A stretch of DNA of 20,922 nucleotides from Methylococcaceae bacterium (lineage in GTDB: Bacteria; Pseudomonadota; Gammaproteobacteria; Methylococcales; Methylomonadaceae): positions 1 to 20,922 of the forward strand of contig CANNLO010000048.1 in NCBI GenBank assembly GCA_947505055.1, read 5' to 3'. Positions 9,782-19,808 of this stretch are shown here, piece after piece; within the stretch, counting starts at the first letter, position 1, and the number at the start of each line of letters is the position of its first letter. The translations under genes were made by a program, and so were the position numbers. The notes under the pieces were generated by a model that was not told where the DNA came from, ran no database searches, and saw only the letters and a list, made by a program, of their open reading frames with translations.

Positions 9782-12577
9782 TTATAAGGCCCGGATTTTA
9801 ACTTGCTGTTGCTCAAGGTTGTTAAGCATCGAACGTAAATCTGCAAGTTTTGCTTTTTCCTTGTCAATAACTTCTGGCGGTGCTTTGTCGACAAATGCGG
9901 GATTATTTAACTTGCCTTCGATTCGGGGTAGATCATTATTGATTTTTTGAATTTCTTTTTCCAATCGGGCCAGTTCAGCTTCCTTATCGATTAAGCCTGC
10001 CATAGGGATCAGTATTTTCATTTCGCCAACTAAGGCCAGCGCTGATTCAGGCGTGGCTTCCTCGTTGTTTAGCCAGGTGATGGATTCGAGTCTGCCGAGT
10101 TTTTGCAAATAAATGCGGTTGTTGTTCAGGCTTTGCTGATCAGTATCCGAACCATTTTGTAGTAATACCGGTAACGGTTTGCCGGGAGCAATGTTCATTT
10201 CACCACGAATGCGGCGAACACCCAGAATAAAGCTCATCACCCAATTGGTTTCGGCTATTGCGTTGTCGTCTATTTGTGCTTCATCGGTAATCGGGTATGG
10301 TTGCAACATAATGGTATCGGCAGTAATTCCAGCCAAAGGCGCAACACGTTGCCAGATTTCTTCGGTGATGAATGGCATGATGGGATGGGTCAAACGTAAA
10401 ATAGATTCCAAAACCGTCAGCAGCGTTTTACGGGTCCCGCGTTGCAGCGCTTCATCTTCCGATTGCAATGATATTTTTGCCAGCTCCAAATACCAATCGC
10501 AGTATTCGTTCCAGGTAAACTCATATAGGGCTTGCGCGGCCAGATCAAAACGGTAGTTATCAATAGCATTGCTAGTTACCGCTGTTACCTGATGTAACCG
10601 GGATACAATCCAGCGATCAACCTGGCTGTATTCAATGGGGGCATCGGATAAGCCGCAATCCTGCTCTTCAGTGTTCATCAGCACAAAACGCGCCGCGTTC
10701 CAGAGCTTGTTACAGAAATTGCGATAGCCTTCAGTACGCGCAAGGTCAAAGCGGATATCGCGTCCGGTAGAGGCTAAAGATGCGAAGGTGAAACGCAAGG
10801 CATCTGTTCCATAAGACTGAATTCCCGCTGGAAAATGTTTACGCGTATCCTGTTCGATTTTTTTGGCTAAATGCGGCTGCATCATGCCGGAAATACGCTT
10901 TGTTACCAACGTTTCCAGCTCTATGCCATCGATAATATCTATCGGATCAAGAACATTGCCTTTGGATTTGGACATTTTTTGTCCTTCGGCATCGCGCACC
11001 AAGCCATGAATGTAAACTTCTTTAAACGGCACGGCACCCTGAAATTTCAGTCCCATCATAATCATCCTGGCTACCCAGAAGAAAATGATGTCAAAGCCGG
11101 TTACCAAAACGCTGGTAGGGTAATGCTTGGCCAGTTCGTCTGTGCTTTCCGGCCAGCCCAAAGTAGAAAAAGGCCACAATGCCGAGGAAAACCAGGTATC
11201 CAGCACATCTTCATCCTGATTAAGTGCGTAGTCGGCAGGTAGGTTATGTTTTTCGCGGATAGTTTGCTCGGAATTGCCGACGTAAATATTGCCCAGTTCG
11301 TCATACCAAGCCGGAATACGGTGTCCCCACCAGATTTGTCTTGAAATACACCAGTCCTGAATATTGCGCATCCAGTCAAAATAGGTGTTTTTCCAGTTGT
11401 CGGGGACAAATTTAATGTCGCCGTTTTCAACCGCCGCAATCGCCGGTGCTGCCAGTGGCGCGACTTTGACATACCATTGGTCAGTCAGTAGCGGTTCGAT
11501 TACGCTATTGGTTCGGTCGCCGCGTGGCACCATCAATTTGTGGTCAACGATTTTTTCCAGCAAGCCTAGCGTTTTAAGGTCGGCAACCATTTGTTTGCGC
11601 GCCGCAAAACGATCCAGACCTTGGTATTGAACAGGGATATTTTCTGCGGCACTGATACTGGCATCAGCCGTAAAAATATTGATCAAACCACCTTGCGGCA
11701 ACTCCTGTATGGCTGAGTTATGACGGTGGCGCGTCCAAACTTCGTAATCGTTAAAATCATGGGCCGGAGTAATTTTGACGCAGCCGGTGCCAAATTCTGG
11801 GTCGACATAGTCATCGGCGATAATCGGAATGCGGCGACCGGTTAAAGGCAATTCCACGAACTCACCGAGTAAATGTTTATAGCGCTCATCATTTGGATGA
11901 ATCGCAACTGCGGCATCACCCAGCATGGTTTCAGGGCGAGTGGTGGCAACGATCAAATGTCCCTGACCATTAGAAAGTGGATATCGCAGATGCCACATAA
12001 AGCCGTTTTCTTCTTCTGACAAGACCTCTAGGTCAGAAACAGCGGTATGTAAAACTGGATCCCAGTTAACCAAACGTTTGCCGCGATAAATCAGGCCTTC
12101 TTCATAGAGCCGGATAAAAACTTCCTGAACGGCATCGGACATGCCGTCATCCATGGTGAAGCGCTCTTTGTCCCAGTCCAGGGATGAGCCCATGCGCCGT
12201 AATTGGCGGGTAATCGTACCGCCGGATTCTTCTTTCCATTCCCAAACTTTTTCCAGGAATTTTTCACGGCCCAGATCATGGCGGGTTTTGCCTTCAGTAT
12301 TGCAAAGTCGTTCTACTACCATTTGCGTGGCAATGCCCGCATGGTCGGTGCCCGGTTGCCACAAGGTGCTATAACCTTTCATCCGGTGATAGCGGGTAAG
12401 AGCATCCATGATGGTATCTTGAAACGCATGGCCCATGTGTAAACTGCCGGTAACGTTGGGTGGCGGAATCATGATGCAATAGGATTCACCCTCAGATTGG
12501 GCTGCAAAGTAGCCTTTTTCTTCCCAAGTTTGATACCAGCGTTGTTCAATTGAATGAGGGGCGTATATTTTTTCCAT
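9782..12577 (-). CDS. valS: Valyl-tRNA synthetase
   Basis: This 931-residue class I aminoacyl-tRNA synthetase charges tRNA-Val and edits mischarged threonine. The HIGH motif appears as HMGH at 47-50, preceded by PPPNVTGS. The CP1 editing domain starts with [11 protein letters not shown] at 211-221. KMSKS is at 534-538, followed by the anticodon-binding domain and a C-terminal coiled-coil tRNA arm (about 865-931, rich in Lys, Glu and Leu). The window shows no insertion or truncation. It is the last gene of the pepA-holC-valS set, 135 bases after holC, and may have its own promoter in that gap. The initiating ATG has only a weak ribosome-binding site. Confidence 0.97.
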   Translation of the reverse strand: MEKIYAPHSIEQRWYQTWEEKGYFAAQSEGESYCIMIPPPNVTGSLHMGHAFQDTIMDALTRYHRMKGYSTLWQPGTDHAGIATQMVVERLCNTEGKTRHDLGREKFLEKVWEWKEESGGTITRQLRRMGSSLDWDKERFTMDDGMSDAVQEVFIRLYEEGLIYRGKRLVNWDPVLHTAVSDLEVLSEEENGFMWHLRYPLSNGQGHLIVATTRPETMLGDAAVAIHPNDERYKHLLGEFVELPLTGRRIPIIADDYVDPEFGTGCVKITPAHDFNDYEVWTRHRHNSAIQELPQGGLINIFTADASISAAENIPVQYQGLDRFAARKQMVADLKTLGLLEKIVDHKLMVPRGDRTNSVIEPLLTDQWYVKVAPLAAPAIAAVENGDIKFVPDNWKNTYFDWMRNIQDWCISRQIWWGHRIPAWYDELGNIYVGNSEQTIREKHNLPADYALNQDEDVLDTWFSSALWPFSTLGWPESTDELAKHYPTSVLVTGFDIIFFWVARMIMMGLKFQGAVPFKEVYIHGLVRDAEGQKMSKSKGNVLDPIDIIDGIELETLVTKRISGMMQPHLAKKIEQDTRKHFPAGIQSYGTDALRFTFASLASTGRDIRFDLARTEGYRNFCNKLWNAARFVLMNTEEQDCGLSDAPIEYSQVDRWIVSRLHQVTAVTSNAIDNYRFDLAAQALYEFTWNEYCDWYLELAKISLQSEDEALQRGTRKTLLTVLESILRLTHPIMPFITEEIWQRVAPLAGITADTIMLQPYPITDEAQIDDNAIAETNWVMSFILGVRRIRGEMNIAPGKPLPVLLQNGSDTDQQSLNNNRIYLQKLGRLESITWLNNEEATPESALALVGEMKILIPMAGLIDKEAELARLEKEIQKINNDLPRIEGKLNNPAFVDKAPPEVIDKEKAKLADLRSMLNNLEQQQVKIRAL

Positions 12578-12712
12578 GGGTGCGTTAGTGTTTTTGTGAA
12601 AAATTAGCTATTTTAGCAGAATTAAGGAGAGTAATCAGTGTTGCCGCAGAGGTCGACTGCAAGGATGCAGCAGCAAGAAGCAATTGCCGAACGACAGAGT
12701 AATCTGACAAAG

Positions 12713-13144
12713 CTAGCAATCCTTATGAGTAGTAAGCTTTAAGCCTGACTGCTGATATCGGCGATAACGGTTTCTGCCTTGTACTTTAGTGGCTTCGCTG
12801 TTATCCAGTATTTCAAGGATCCTGGTTGTTAGCTGACCGGGGTCAGGATAATGAGAAGACAGGTTAAACAGGGTGTTTTGCCAAGGTTCGGGTGCTGCCA
12901 GTGAGCCAATCAAAATTACTTTTTCAATTTCAGGTGGAGCGCCATTGTAGATCTGGTGCGGAATAAAACTACCTACTCTGAAAGTCCAGAGCAGGTCATC
13001 TATTATTTGGCTTTGTTCGTCCGTATCGGTCATTACATAACAGAAACAACCGCTACGATAAGCTTTTTCAATCAGTTTGCAGGCAAATAGATGTCTATCC
13101 TGTAGCGATTCTGTTGGCAATATGTAAAAACTAACGTCAGTCAT
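12713..13144 (-). CDS. holC: DNA polymerase III subunit chi
   Basis: This 143-residue protein fits HolC, the clamp-loader accessory subunit that links polymerase III to single-strand-binding protein. Family features seen are the N-terminal beta strand VSFYILPT, the helix with the RHLFACKLIEKAY segment, DDLLWTFRVGSFIPH, and a GAPPEIEKVILI stretch. The C-terminal tail after about residue 120 is basic. The pepA-holC-valS order is the classic one and strengthens the call. It begins immediately after the pepA stop (TAA directly followed by ATG), so translation is likely coupled. Confidence 0.93.
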   Translation of the reverse strand: MTDVSFYILPTESLQDRHLFACKLIEKAYRSGCFCYVMTDTDEQSQIIDDLLWTFRVGSFIPHQIYNGAPPEIEKVILIGSLAAPEPWQNTLFNLSSHYPDPGQLTTRILEILDNSEATKVQGRNRYRRYQQSGLKLTTHKDC

Positions 13145-14641
13145 TTATGAGTTATCGGCATTTGCTCTATTAATCAGATATTGGCTTAATAGTGGCACAG
13201 GGCGACCGGTTGCGCCTTTTGTTTGACCTGTACGCCATGCAGTACCAGCAATATCCAGATGCGCCCAACGAAATTTTTCGGCAAATTTACTTAAAAAGCA
13301 GGCGGCAGTTATGGTGCCTGCATCTTTGCCTCCAACATTGGCCAGATCGGCGAAATTGGATTTAAGTTGCTCCTGATATTCTTCCCAAAGCGGCAAGCGC
13401 CAAACACTGTCATTTGCGCTTTCACCGGCTGCGGTTAATTCATTGCATAAGGCGTCATCGTTACCGAGCAGACCGCTGGGTATCCGGCCTAGCGCAACAA
13501 GGCAAGCGCCGGTCAAAGTGGCAAGGTCGATTACTACGTCGGGGTTGTAGCGTTCCGCATAGGTCAAAGTGTCACACAGTAGCAGGCGGCCTTCTGCATC
13601 GGTATTAAGCACTTCAATGGTTTGGCCTGACATGCTGGTTAAAATGTCGCCGGGCTTATTGGCGTCACCGTCAGGCATGTTTTCCGATGAAGGGATAAGG
13701 CCGATAATATTTAGTGGTAATTGCATTTGCGCAGCGGCCAATAAAGTTCCCAGAACCGCTGCCCCGCCACACATATCGTATTTCATTTCGTCCATTCCAG
13801 GCGCTTGTTTTAATGAAATACCGCCCGCGTCGAAGGTGAGTCCTTTGCCGACCAATACTATAGGTTTGACGTTTTTCTCACCACATTGATAATCCAGAAT
13901 AATGAATTTTGCCGGTTGGCGACTGCCGCGAGATACCGATAACAAGGCACCCATGCCAAGATCAGCCATGTCAGCTTCTTCCAGTATGTTAACTGCGATA
14001 TTGTTGTAGGTCTGACCCAGTTTTATTGCTTGTTCAGCAAGATAGCTTGGCGTGCAAAGGTTGCCCGGTAAATCGCCAAGTTGTTTGGCTAGGTTCATGC
14101 CTTCTGCAATTGCCTTGCCTTGCAATAAGCCTGACTCGACTGCAACACGCTCTGTTTCGGGAGCTGAAATGGAAATTTTTTCAATTTTACTTTCTGTTTC
14201 TTTATCAGATTTCAGTTGTGTAAATTGATAAACAGCATCGTTAAACACTTCGATGATGTGTCGGGTTTTCCATTGCCAGTCACGATCGGTAACGTCACAT
14301 TCAGCCAGGCAGCAGATGACTGATTTGATTTGTGGTTTTTTAACACTGTTAATCGCAGCCAGCAAAGCCTTTTTGTAGTCTTTTGCTGATAAGGGTTTAT
14401 GTTCACCCAAGCCAACCAAGAGAATCCGTTCGATTTTGCTGTCGGGGACGGCGTTGATTAGAACTGTTTCGCCATTTTTACCGCTGAGATCCGCGCGTTT
14501 AAGGATATTAATGATGAGATCGTTGGTGTTTTTGTTAAGTGCGATTGCAGAATGACTGAGTTGCAGACTTTCATAAACACCAACAATCAAACAATCGCAT
14601 TGCAGTTCGACTAAAGGTGCGGTTTCAATTGAATAATCCAT
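13145..14641 (-). CDS. pepA: Leucyl aminopeptidase PepA (M17 family)
   Basis: This 498-residue dimetal aminopeptidase removes N-terminal residues such as leucine. In Escherichia coli it also serves as a DNA-binding factor in Xer recombination and carAB control, and whether that holds here is unknown. The catalytic C-terminal domain is complete: GKGLTFDAGGISLK with K266, D271 and K278, then D289 in KYDMCGG, and NTDAEGRL at 346-353 with D348, E350 and R352. The N-terminal domain (about 1-165) is more divergent, as usual. It is the first gene of the pepA-holC-valS cluster and divergent from lptF. Confidence 0.96.
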   Translation of the reverse strand: MDYSIETAPLVELQCDCLIVGVYESLQLSHSAIALNKNTNDLIINILKRADLSGKNGETVLINAVPDSKIERILLVGLGEHKPLSAKDYKKALLAAINSVKKPQIKSVICCLAECDVTDRDWQWKTRHIIEVFNDAVYQFTQLKSDKETESKIEKISISAPETERVAVESGLLQGKAIAEGMNLAKQLGDLPGNLCTPSYLAEQAIKLGQTYNNIAVNILEEADMADLGMGALLSVSRGSRQPAKFIILDYQCGEKNVKPIVLVGKGLTFDAGGISLKQAPGMDEMKYDMCGGAAVLGTLLAAAQMQLPLNIIGLIPSSENMPDGDANKPGDILTSMSGQTIEVLNTDAEGRLLLCDTLTYAERYNPDVVIDLATLTGACLVALGRIPSGLLGNDDALCNELTAAGESANDSVWRLPLWEEYQEQLKSNFADLANVGGKDAGTITAACFLSKFAEKFRWAHLDIAGTAWRTGQTKGATGRPVPLLSQYLINRANADNS

Positions 14642-14981
14642 AATTTGATTTTTATAGTTGGGTTAATGTTATCTTGAGAAGATTGAAAATGACGGTTATT
14701 ACTCAATCCGGAGAGCATATGCTGAAAATTCGAAGCCTTTTCATGGTTCTTTAAAACTGCCAGTCTTGGTAAAAGACCGTAATTATAATACAATTTCCTG
14801 TTTAGGACACTGTGGCTAATCAGAGCCAACGCTGAATTTTCGATGATCCTGGCCTGATTTTTCAACTGATAAGATAAGTTTATACTTGTCGAGGTAATTA
14901 TAAGGTCGTCAATGAGTCTTAAAGCTTGTTTTCATTATTACTATCCATCATTTATCGGTTCAGGATAAAAGTCGATACTTT
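14642..14981. other. Divergent intergenic region between pepA and lptF
   Basis: No supportable gene lies here. A reading frame of 84 codons on the minus strand (14611-14865) overlaps the pepA start and shows no domain. On the minus strand TATAAT (plus-strand ATTATA at 14782-14787) could be the -10 box for pepA, with only a weak -35 about 17 bases away. A small hairpin, GTCTT with AAGAC, lies near 14763-14777. Confidence 0.4.
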
Positions 14982-15009
14982 TTGACAATGATTCTTGTAG
15001 CGTTAAAGT
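14982..15009 (+). promoter_or_regulatory. Putative sigma-70 promoter of lptF
   Basis: A perfect -35 box TTGACA (14982-14987) stands 16 bases before TAAAGT (15004-15009), which matches four of six positions of the -10 consensus. Transcription would begin near 15016. That excludes the GTG at 15008 as the lptF start and favours the ATG at 15038 or the TTG at 15044. Confidence 0.45.
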
Positions 15010-15037
15010 GCAACATATATTGATTTTGACTGGGGAG

Positions 15038-16180
15038 ATGCAATTGGAAAAAAGTTGGACTCAAGGCAATCAAGCGGGAAGGCGTAAAATAGTTACTGTC
15101 ATTGATAAACTGATTGCTCAGGATTTGTTAAAGACACTTTTAGCTGTTTTGTCGGTGCTAGTCGTTATTATCGTTAGTCAAGGTTTTATCAGGATTCTAG
15201 ATAAGGCTATTCAAGGACTGATTTCAAACAAAACCTTGTTAAGTATTTTAGGTTTTAAAACAATTATAACGAGTGTCGCTTTTTTACCTGCAGCCATTTT
15301 TATGACGATATTGATGGTTTTAGGAAGAATGTACAGAGATCAGGAAATGTCAGCTGTTTTTTCGGCAGGTGGCGGTCCTGGATCAATTTATCGAGCCGTT
15401 TTTTTATTGGTTTTTCCCTTATCAGTATTAGCTGCCGGATTATCTTTATATGTTGCGCCATGGGCAGAATCCAGAATCGCGCAATTGATACATCAGGATG
15501 AGGAGTCGTCTGATCTCAGAGGAATCTCAGCAGGAAAATTTAGCGAATATAGTCAGGGTGATCTGGTTCTCTATGTAGAACGTATGGATACGGATAAAAG
15601 AATGCATAATATTTTTGTGCAAAACAGACAGCATGGAAATGTTGAAATTATCAATGCTGAAGCCGGTCGGATGGAGGCTTTCGATGATGCCTATTACATG
15701 GTATTAGAAAATGGTGAGCGCATACAAGGCCAGCCAGGAGCGGTAAATTATGTTATTGAGCAGTTTGTAGAATACGCGGTACGAATGAATACAAAAGAAA
15801 CAGTGATTAGTTTTGCTCGAGAGGCCGTTGCCATTGATATATTAGCAAGTTCCAAGCTAGTAACCGATATTGCAGAATTACAGCGCCGCTATTCAATTCC
15901 TATCGGTATCATGTTGCTCAGTTTTATTGCCGTACCTTTAGCTCAGATTTCGCCACGTGGCGGTGTTTACGGAAATATGCTGGTCGGATTTGTTATTTAT
16001 TTCAGCTATGGGAATTTCGTTCGTGTCAGTCAGACTTGGGTAGCCAAAGAAGCTATTCCTGTATGGGTCGGTAGTTATGGCGTGAATATGGTTCTCTTGT
16101 TTATAGGCGTGGTTTTATTGGCAAGATTGTACGGTTGGCGCTGGCTAATAATTAAGGCCAGGGAAAAGGTGGTTGGGTGA
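15038..16180 (+). CDS. lptF: LPS export ABC transporter permease LptF
   Basis: LptF forms, with LptG and the LptB ATPase, the inner-membrane engine that extracts lipopolysaccharide and passes it to LptC. From this start the product has 380 residues: about three membrane spans near 31-51, 80-98 and 120-140, a periplasmic jellyroll domain (about 150-285), and three C-terminal spans. The segment IPIGIMLLSFIAVPLAQISP and the following RGG are typical. The start is uncertain. GTG at 15008 would overlap the likely -10 box, and the ATG at 15038 abuts a GGGGAG ribosome-binding site with no spacing. TTG at 15044 has ideal six-base spacing and gives 378 residues. Known LptF proteins begin close to the IDKLIAQDLLK segment, so the short starts fit better. 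It overlaps lptG by four bases. Confidence 0.94.
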   Translation: MQLEKSWTQGNQAGRRKIVTVIDKLIAQDLLKTLLAVLSVLVVIIVSQGFIRILDKAIQGLISNKTLLSILGFKTIITSVAFLPAAIFMTILMVLGRMYRDQEMSAVFSAGGGPGSIYRAVFLLVFPLSVLAAGLSLYVAPWAESRIAQLIHQDEESSDLRGISAGKFSEYSQGDLVLYVERMDTDKRMHNIFVQNRQHGNVEIINAEAGRMEAFDDAYYMVLENGERIQGQPGAVNYVIEQFVEYAVRMNTKETVISFAREAVAIDILASSKLVTDIAELQRRYSIPIGIMLLSFIAVPLAQISPRGGVYGNMLVGFVIYFSYGNFVRVSQTWVAKEAIPVWVGSYGVNMVLLFIGVVLLARLYGWRWLIIKAREKVVG

Positions 16181-17247
16181 ATGTATTAACCACCTATATG
16201 GTAAGAGAAATTTTAAAGGGTTCCTTTATTGCGCTTTTATTATTACTGACTTTATTCGACTTGTTTACGTTGAGTGATGAGTTAAGGTTTCTTGGCAAAG
16301 GCAGTTATGGCTTAAAAGAAATTTTTTATTTTCTGGCCCTGACTTCACCGACTACTTTTTATGAACTGGTTCCTGCTTCTGCTTTATTGGGTAGTCTATT
16401 CATATTGGGCAATATGGGCGCTAATCGCGAACTTATTGCGATGCAAGCGGCGGGCTTGTCTATTTTCGGAATTATAAAAGCAGTCATGTTAGCCGGCGCT
16501 ATTTTAGTGATTATTGCTGTGCTGGTAGGTGAGATTATTGCGCCAAATGCCGAGCGGGAAGCACGAACACTGAAGGTTACGGCTCAGAGCGGACAGATTC
16601 TTTTGAATGCAAGGTATGGACTTTGGTTACGTGAGGGAAAACGATTCATTAACGTAAGACAGGTCAAAGATGATGGCAATCTGGCCGACATCAGTATTTA
16701 TCAGTTGGGTGATCAGCACCATTTGCAGCAGGTAATTCATGCAGAGCAGGCGACATTTATCGCTGATCAGCAATGGCGGCTTGAACACATCAAATATTCT
16801 GATATTTCAACAGAACAAATGACTGCAAGTCAGCAGGCCGAGCAGACATGGGCATCATCTATAGAACCGAATTTATTGAAAGTTGTAGTTGTGAGTGCCG
16901 ACAATTTATCACTCTATGATCTGGCTATGTATATTGACTATTTAAAAGAGAATCATCAAAAGGCACAGGTTTTTGAGGTGGCATTCTGGGGCAGAGTGGT
17001 CAATCCATTACTTACATTTATTATGCTGCTGGTTTCTGTTCCCTTTGTTATTGGCGTTAAGAGGGGTGTTAATGTTGGCGGCAGGATGATGATAGGGATA
17101 ATGATTGGTATGGGATTTAATCTTATTGATAAGATCGTCGGCCATGTCGGGTTGATTTACGACCTTAGTCCACCGCTAATTGCCATTGTGCCAAGTATTA
17201 CTGCCTTATTGTTGGCAATATTTGCCATAAGTCGTCTACGGGTTTAA
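16177..17247 (+). CDS. lptG: LPS export ABC transporter permease LptG
   Basis: This 356-residue inner-membrane permease is the partner of LptF in the LptB2FG lipopolysaccharide extractor. Topology matches the family: N-terminal spans beginning near residue 15, a periplasmic jellyroll domain (about 130-270), and C-terminal spans including VVNPLLTFIMLLVSVPFVIG. The start is GTG at 16177, forming a GTGA overlap with the lptF stop, with an AAGGTGG ribosome-binding site upstream. Coupled translation would give equal amounts of both permeases. No ATG alternative exists before residue 8. Confidence 0.95.
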   Translation: MNVLTTYMVREILKGSFIALLLLLTLFDLFTLSDELRFLGKGSYGLKEIFYFLALTSPTTFYELVPASALLGSLFILGNMGANRELIAMQAAGLSIFGIIKAVMLAGAILVIIAVLVGEIIAPNAEREARTLKVTAQSGQILLNARYGLWLREGKRFINVRQVKDDGNLADISIYQLGDQHHLQQVIHAEQATFIADQQWRLEHIKYSDISTEQMTASQQAEQTWASSIEPNLLKVVVVSADNLSLYDLAMYIDYLKENHQKAQVFEVAFWGRVVNPLLTFIMLLVSVPFVIGVKRGVNVGGRMMIGIMIGMGFNLIDKIVGHVGLIYDLSPPLIAIVPSITALLLAIFAISRLRV

Positions 17248-17327
17248 TTCATATTTTGCCTGGATATTCCTTCAAGTTTATTCATCTTGGTTTAATAATT
17301 TAGTCGTGTATTTTTGAGAGAGTTTTT

Positions 17328-18344
17328 ATGTTGCGTAGGTTTAAACGAATTTTTATTTCGTTATTATTTTTATTTTCGGTTCTTTTTGCATTTATTCGTT
17401 TTCAGGGTTTGCAATATATTGCGGCATACTCAGGTTCAGGTTTTGCAAGAGACTTACCCGATGTGAGTGATTTTCCAAAGCAGCCAAGTTGCAATACTCC
17501 ACCTATTAAAATATTAAGCTATAACGTGAGGTATGGATCAACAACAATCGAGGCAATAGCTACACGCTTTCGTAATGGAGATACCGGCGATGGTTTTTTG
17601 CCGTGGTCTGTTCGTTTACCTGAAATTCGTGAGCGAATTGCCATTTATACGCCTGACTTAATAGGCTTGCAGGAAATGGAAACCGATAAGGATATTAATG
17701 CGATAGTTTTTCGCGATCAGTACACCTTGGTGAGTTACCATTTAGGCGATTTTGAATATGGTGATTCGGCTCTTTTGTATAAAACAGCACGTTTTGAGCA
17801 ACTGGATTCCGGACAAATATGGCTAGGTCCAAATCCTGAGTTACCGATGTCTTTCGGCTTTAAACGACTGGCCATGATTCGTTACAGTAATTGGGTGTTA
17901 CTGCGGGACAAGTCGACCGGATTTACCTTTATATTTGTAAATACGCATTTTGATAATGCTAGTAAAAATAAAGATCCCAGTTCGATTTTGTTTCGTGAGC
18001 GAATTACTGGCTTGGTTGCAGGTGTGCCGATAATTGTAAGTGGTGATTTTAATACGACAGCCAGTACTGAACGCTACTATCGTTTCACAGGGAGTAATGA
18101 GCTTCCACCTCTATTACAAAACACCTATGATAGTGTTAAAAATAAATCACAGGGCGATATAACGGCTTACCCAGATACGCTTATTGATCATATTCTTGTA
18201 GGAGGTCCTTGCAATGTAGAGGCCGATCAATGGGTGGTTGATTCGCGTCCATTGAAGAACGGTCAAGCTATGTCAGATCACTATCCGGTTTTTGCGCAAG
18301 TAAATTTCTCTTCAAAATCGATAGATCGCGATGCGTTACAGTAG
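17328..18344 (+). CDS. Membrane-anchored endonuclease/exonuclease/phosphatase-family protein
   Basis: This is a 338-residue protein with an N-terminal anchor or uncleaved signal (basic RRFKR, then hydrophobic residues 9-23), so the catalytic domain should face the periplasm. All hallmark motifs of the EEP fold are present: SYNVR with N66, GLQEM with E116, VNTHFDN with H207, SGDFN with D240 and N242, IDHIL with D287/H288, and SDHYPV with D317/H318. These are metal-dependent phosphodiester hydrolase residues. The substrate could be a nucleic acid, a phospholipid or a sphingomyelin-like head group, and sequence alone does not decide. It lies 80 bases after lptG on the same strand, with its own GAGAG ribosome-binding site, and may or may not share the lpt transcript. 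Confidence 0.88.
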   Translation: MLRRFKRIFISLLFLFSVLFAFIRFQGLQYIAAYSGSGFARDLPDVSDFPKQPSCNTPPIKILSYNVRYGSTTIEAIATRFRNGDTGDGFLPWSVRLPEIRERIAIYTPDLIGLQEMETDKDINAIVFRDQYTLVSYHLGDFEYGDSALLYKTARFEQLDSGQIWLGPNPELPMSFGFKRLAMIRYSNWVLLRDKSTGFTFIFVNTHFDNASKNKDPSSILFRERITGLVAGVPIIVSGDFNTTASTERYYRFTGSNELPPLLQNTYDSVKNKSQGDITAYPDTLIDHILVGGPCNVEADQWVVDSRPLKNGQAMSDHYPVFAQVNFSSKSIDRDALQ

Positions 18345-18375
18345 ATAAAGTTTTTTAATAAAAAAGACCAGTTAT

Positions 18376-18398
18376 AAAAAGGCGGTTCAAATCGCCTC
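18376..18398 (-). terminator. Intrinsic terminator at the true end of the HDOD gene
   Basis: On the minus strand GAGGCG (18398-18393) pairs with CGCCTT (18384-18379), mostly G-C, and is followed by five T residues (18380-18376). An outer helix, CCAGTT at 18368-18373 with AACTGG at 18399-18404, surrounds it. It overlaps the TGA at 18397-18399. This places the end of the transcript at the downstream stop rather than at the amber codon. Confidence 0.65.
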
Positions 18399-19701
18399 AA
18401 CTGGCGAATATTTTCAAGGCATCCATTGCGTCATTAATTTGTTGTTTTGCTTCGTGCAACAAGTTTAATGAAAGTCCAGGGGATAATGAAAAATCTTTTA
18501 GTTTGCTAGCTGCGGGAATTGACGTAATGTTTGGTAAATCGGGTTGCCCTATTTTGCTGTGTAATCGGGAAAGCACAATGATGTCGGTAAGGTTAAGTTC
18601 TTCGCTATTACTTTGGTACCAGTCGCTAGAATAAAGTGCGACGTTAAGAAACTCTTCGGAAAATCCCCAGTCGAGCAGAATCTTCTACCCAACAGGACCA
18701 GTGACGAAAGGGAGTGCCTTTGTAATATCTGATTCAGAGAAATATTGTTTTGGAAGTTTTGCCGCAAAATTTAGGAACGGTACCGCGCCGAGGTCACAAA
18801 CAAGACCTGCAAGCAAGGCTTCTGAAGGATTACTTTGTTTGGTGAGAGTAGCTAACGCATGGCTTAGTGTAGAAATATTGAGACTTTGTCTCCAGATAAT
18901 ATCAAGGTGTTTTTTGATGGTGGGGGATTTACTGGTAAAAATATGACTTAAGTTCAGGCCGATAATTAAATTACGAGTGGCATTCAAACCAATACGATTT
19001 ACCGCTTCAAAACAGCTTTTCGCGGGAGTTATGCTGATATACAGAGGGCAATTGGCTAAACCGATAAGCTTGGCAGAAATAACTGGATCAAGTTGAATGA
19101 TTTTTACAGCGTCTGCAATGCCGATATTGCGCTCCATTGCATGCTGCAACTTAATTGCAATATTAGGTAAAGATGGGATCTCAAGTTCTTCATTGTTATA
19201 GTATTGAACAAAGTAGCGTAATAAGTTATTTTTTACTAATTCGTCAGGAACAATAAGGGCTGAACTAGGCGAAGATGCCAGGTATCTACTGGCCATGATG
19301 TTTTTTGAAACGCGTAATACACTGACTTTTGTTTTAGTAATGGCTGATGTGGTGTGTATTGAACCGCTAGAAAGTGGAAATCTGGCTGCGCCAGATCCAG
19401 AGGCAATCTCATAATTTTGGCCATTTTCATCAGATAAGGTAACAGTCCCTTTTAACAAATACAGCGCTGAGTCAGTAAGTTCACCGACTTGAAACAAATT
19501 GGTATGCTCAGGAAAAAATTCGGACTTGAGATCAGAGGTGAAGGCTAGAAGTTTTGCATTATCATAGTTTCTGATAGGAAAAAGTTTTTTTAACATATCC
19601 ATAGAAACCTCATCGCCGCCGATAGATTTTTTCTCTGACTTGGTTTTCTTATCTTTAAAAAATATTTTTATAAAAGACATATTTTCAAGAATAGTTAACA
19701 T
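18397..19701 (-). pseudogene. Cyclic-nucleotide-binding-like/HDOD domain signalling protein interrupted by an in-frame amber codon
   Basis: The frame from ATG 19701 gives 338 residues and then TAG (18685-18687). Past it the same frame runs 95 further codons to TGA at 18397. The downstream part begins KILLDWGF, exactly the G-x-x-LL-x-W segment expected in HDOD domains after VG, so one substitution has split a formerly 434-codon gene. Domains: a basic N-terminal segment, a cyclic-nucleotide-binding-like barrel (about 48-140), and HDOD from about 175, including LPSLPN-like and FEAVNRIGLNATRNLI segments. HDOD proteins lack the HD phosphohydrolase residues and act as signalling scaffolds. The stop cuts the HDOD domain, so the 338-residue product is probably inactive unless read through. 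The ATG at 19680, or the one near 19602 with a GAGG site, are alternative starts. Confidence 0.85.
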
Positions 19702-19808
19702 TGCGTAATGTTCAGTGCTTATAGTCTAAGTCTACAAAATATACTTAAAAACTGCGACGTATATTATGATTTTCAATAGGGTGTTGCGGAATTAAAAACG
19801 CATGGATA

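Noticed and set aside
10871..11242. A 123-codon plus-strand frame inside valS
   Set aside because: It is antisense to highly conserved valyl-tRNA synthetase sequence with no ribosome-binding site or domain.
14611..14865. An 84-codon minus-strand frame overlapping the pepA start
   Set aside because: It has no recognisable domain, overlaps a certain gene out of frame, and occupies a promoter-rich divergent region.
18345..18376. Terminator for the plus-strand EEP gene
   Set aside because: The T- and A-runs after its stop form only an A-T palindrome. The G-C stem with a T-tract is oriented for the opposite strand.
18685..18687. Pyrrolysine insertion at the amber codon of the HDOD gene
   Set aside because: Pyrrolysine genes are not expected in such gammaproteobacteria, and the HDOD site is not a known pyrrolysine position. 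A nonsense mutation or sequencing error is simpler.
18549..18767. A separate 72-codon minus-strand frame beside the amber codon, suggesting a frameshift
   Set aside because: It is in another frame and does not continue the HDOD domain. The correct continuation is in the original frame through TAG.
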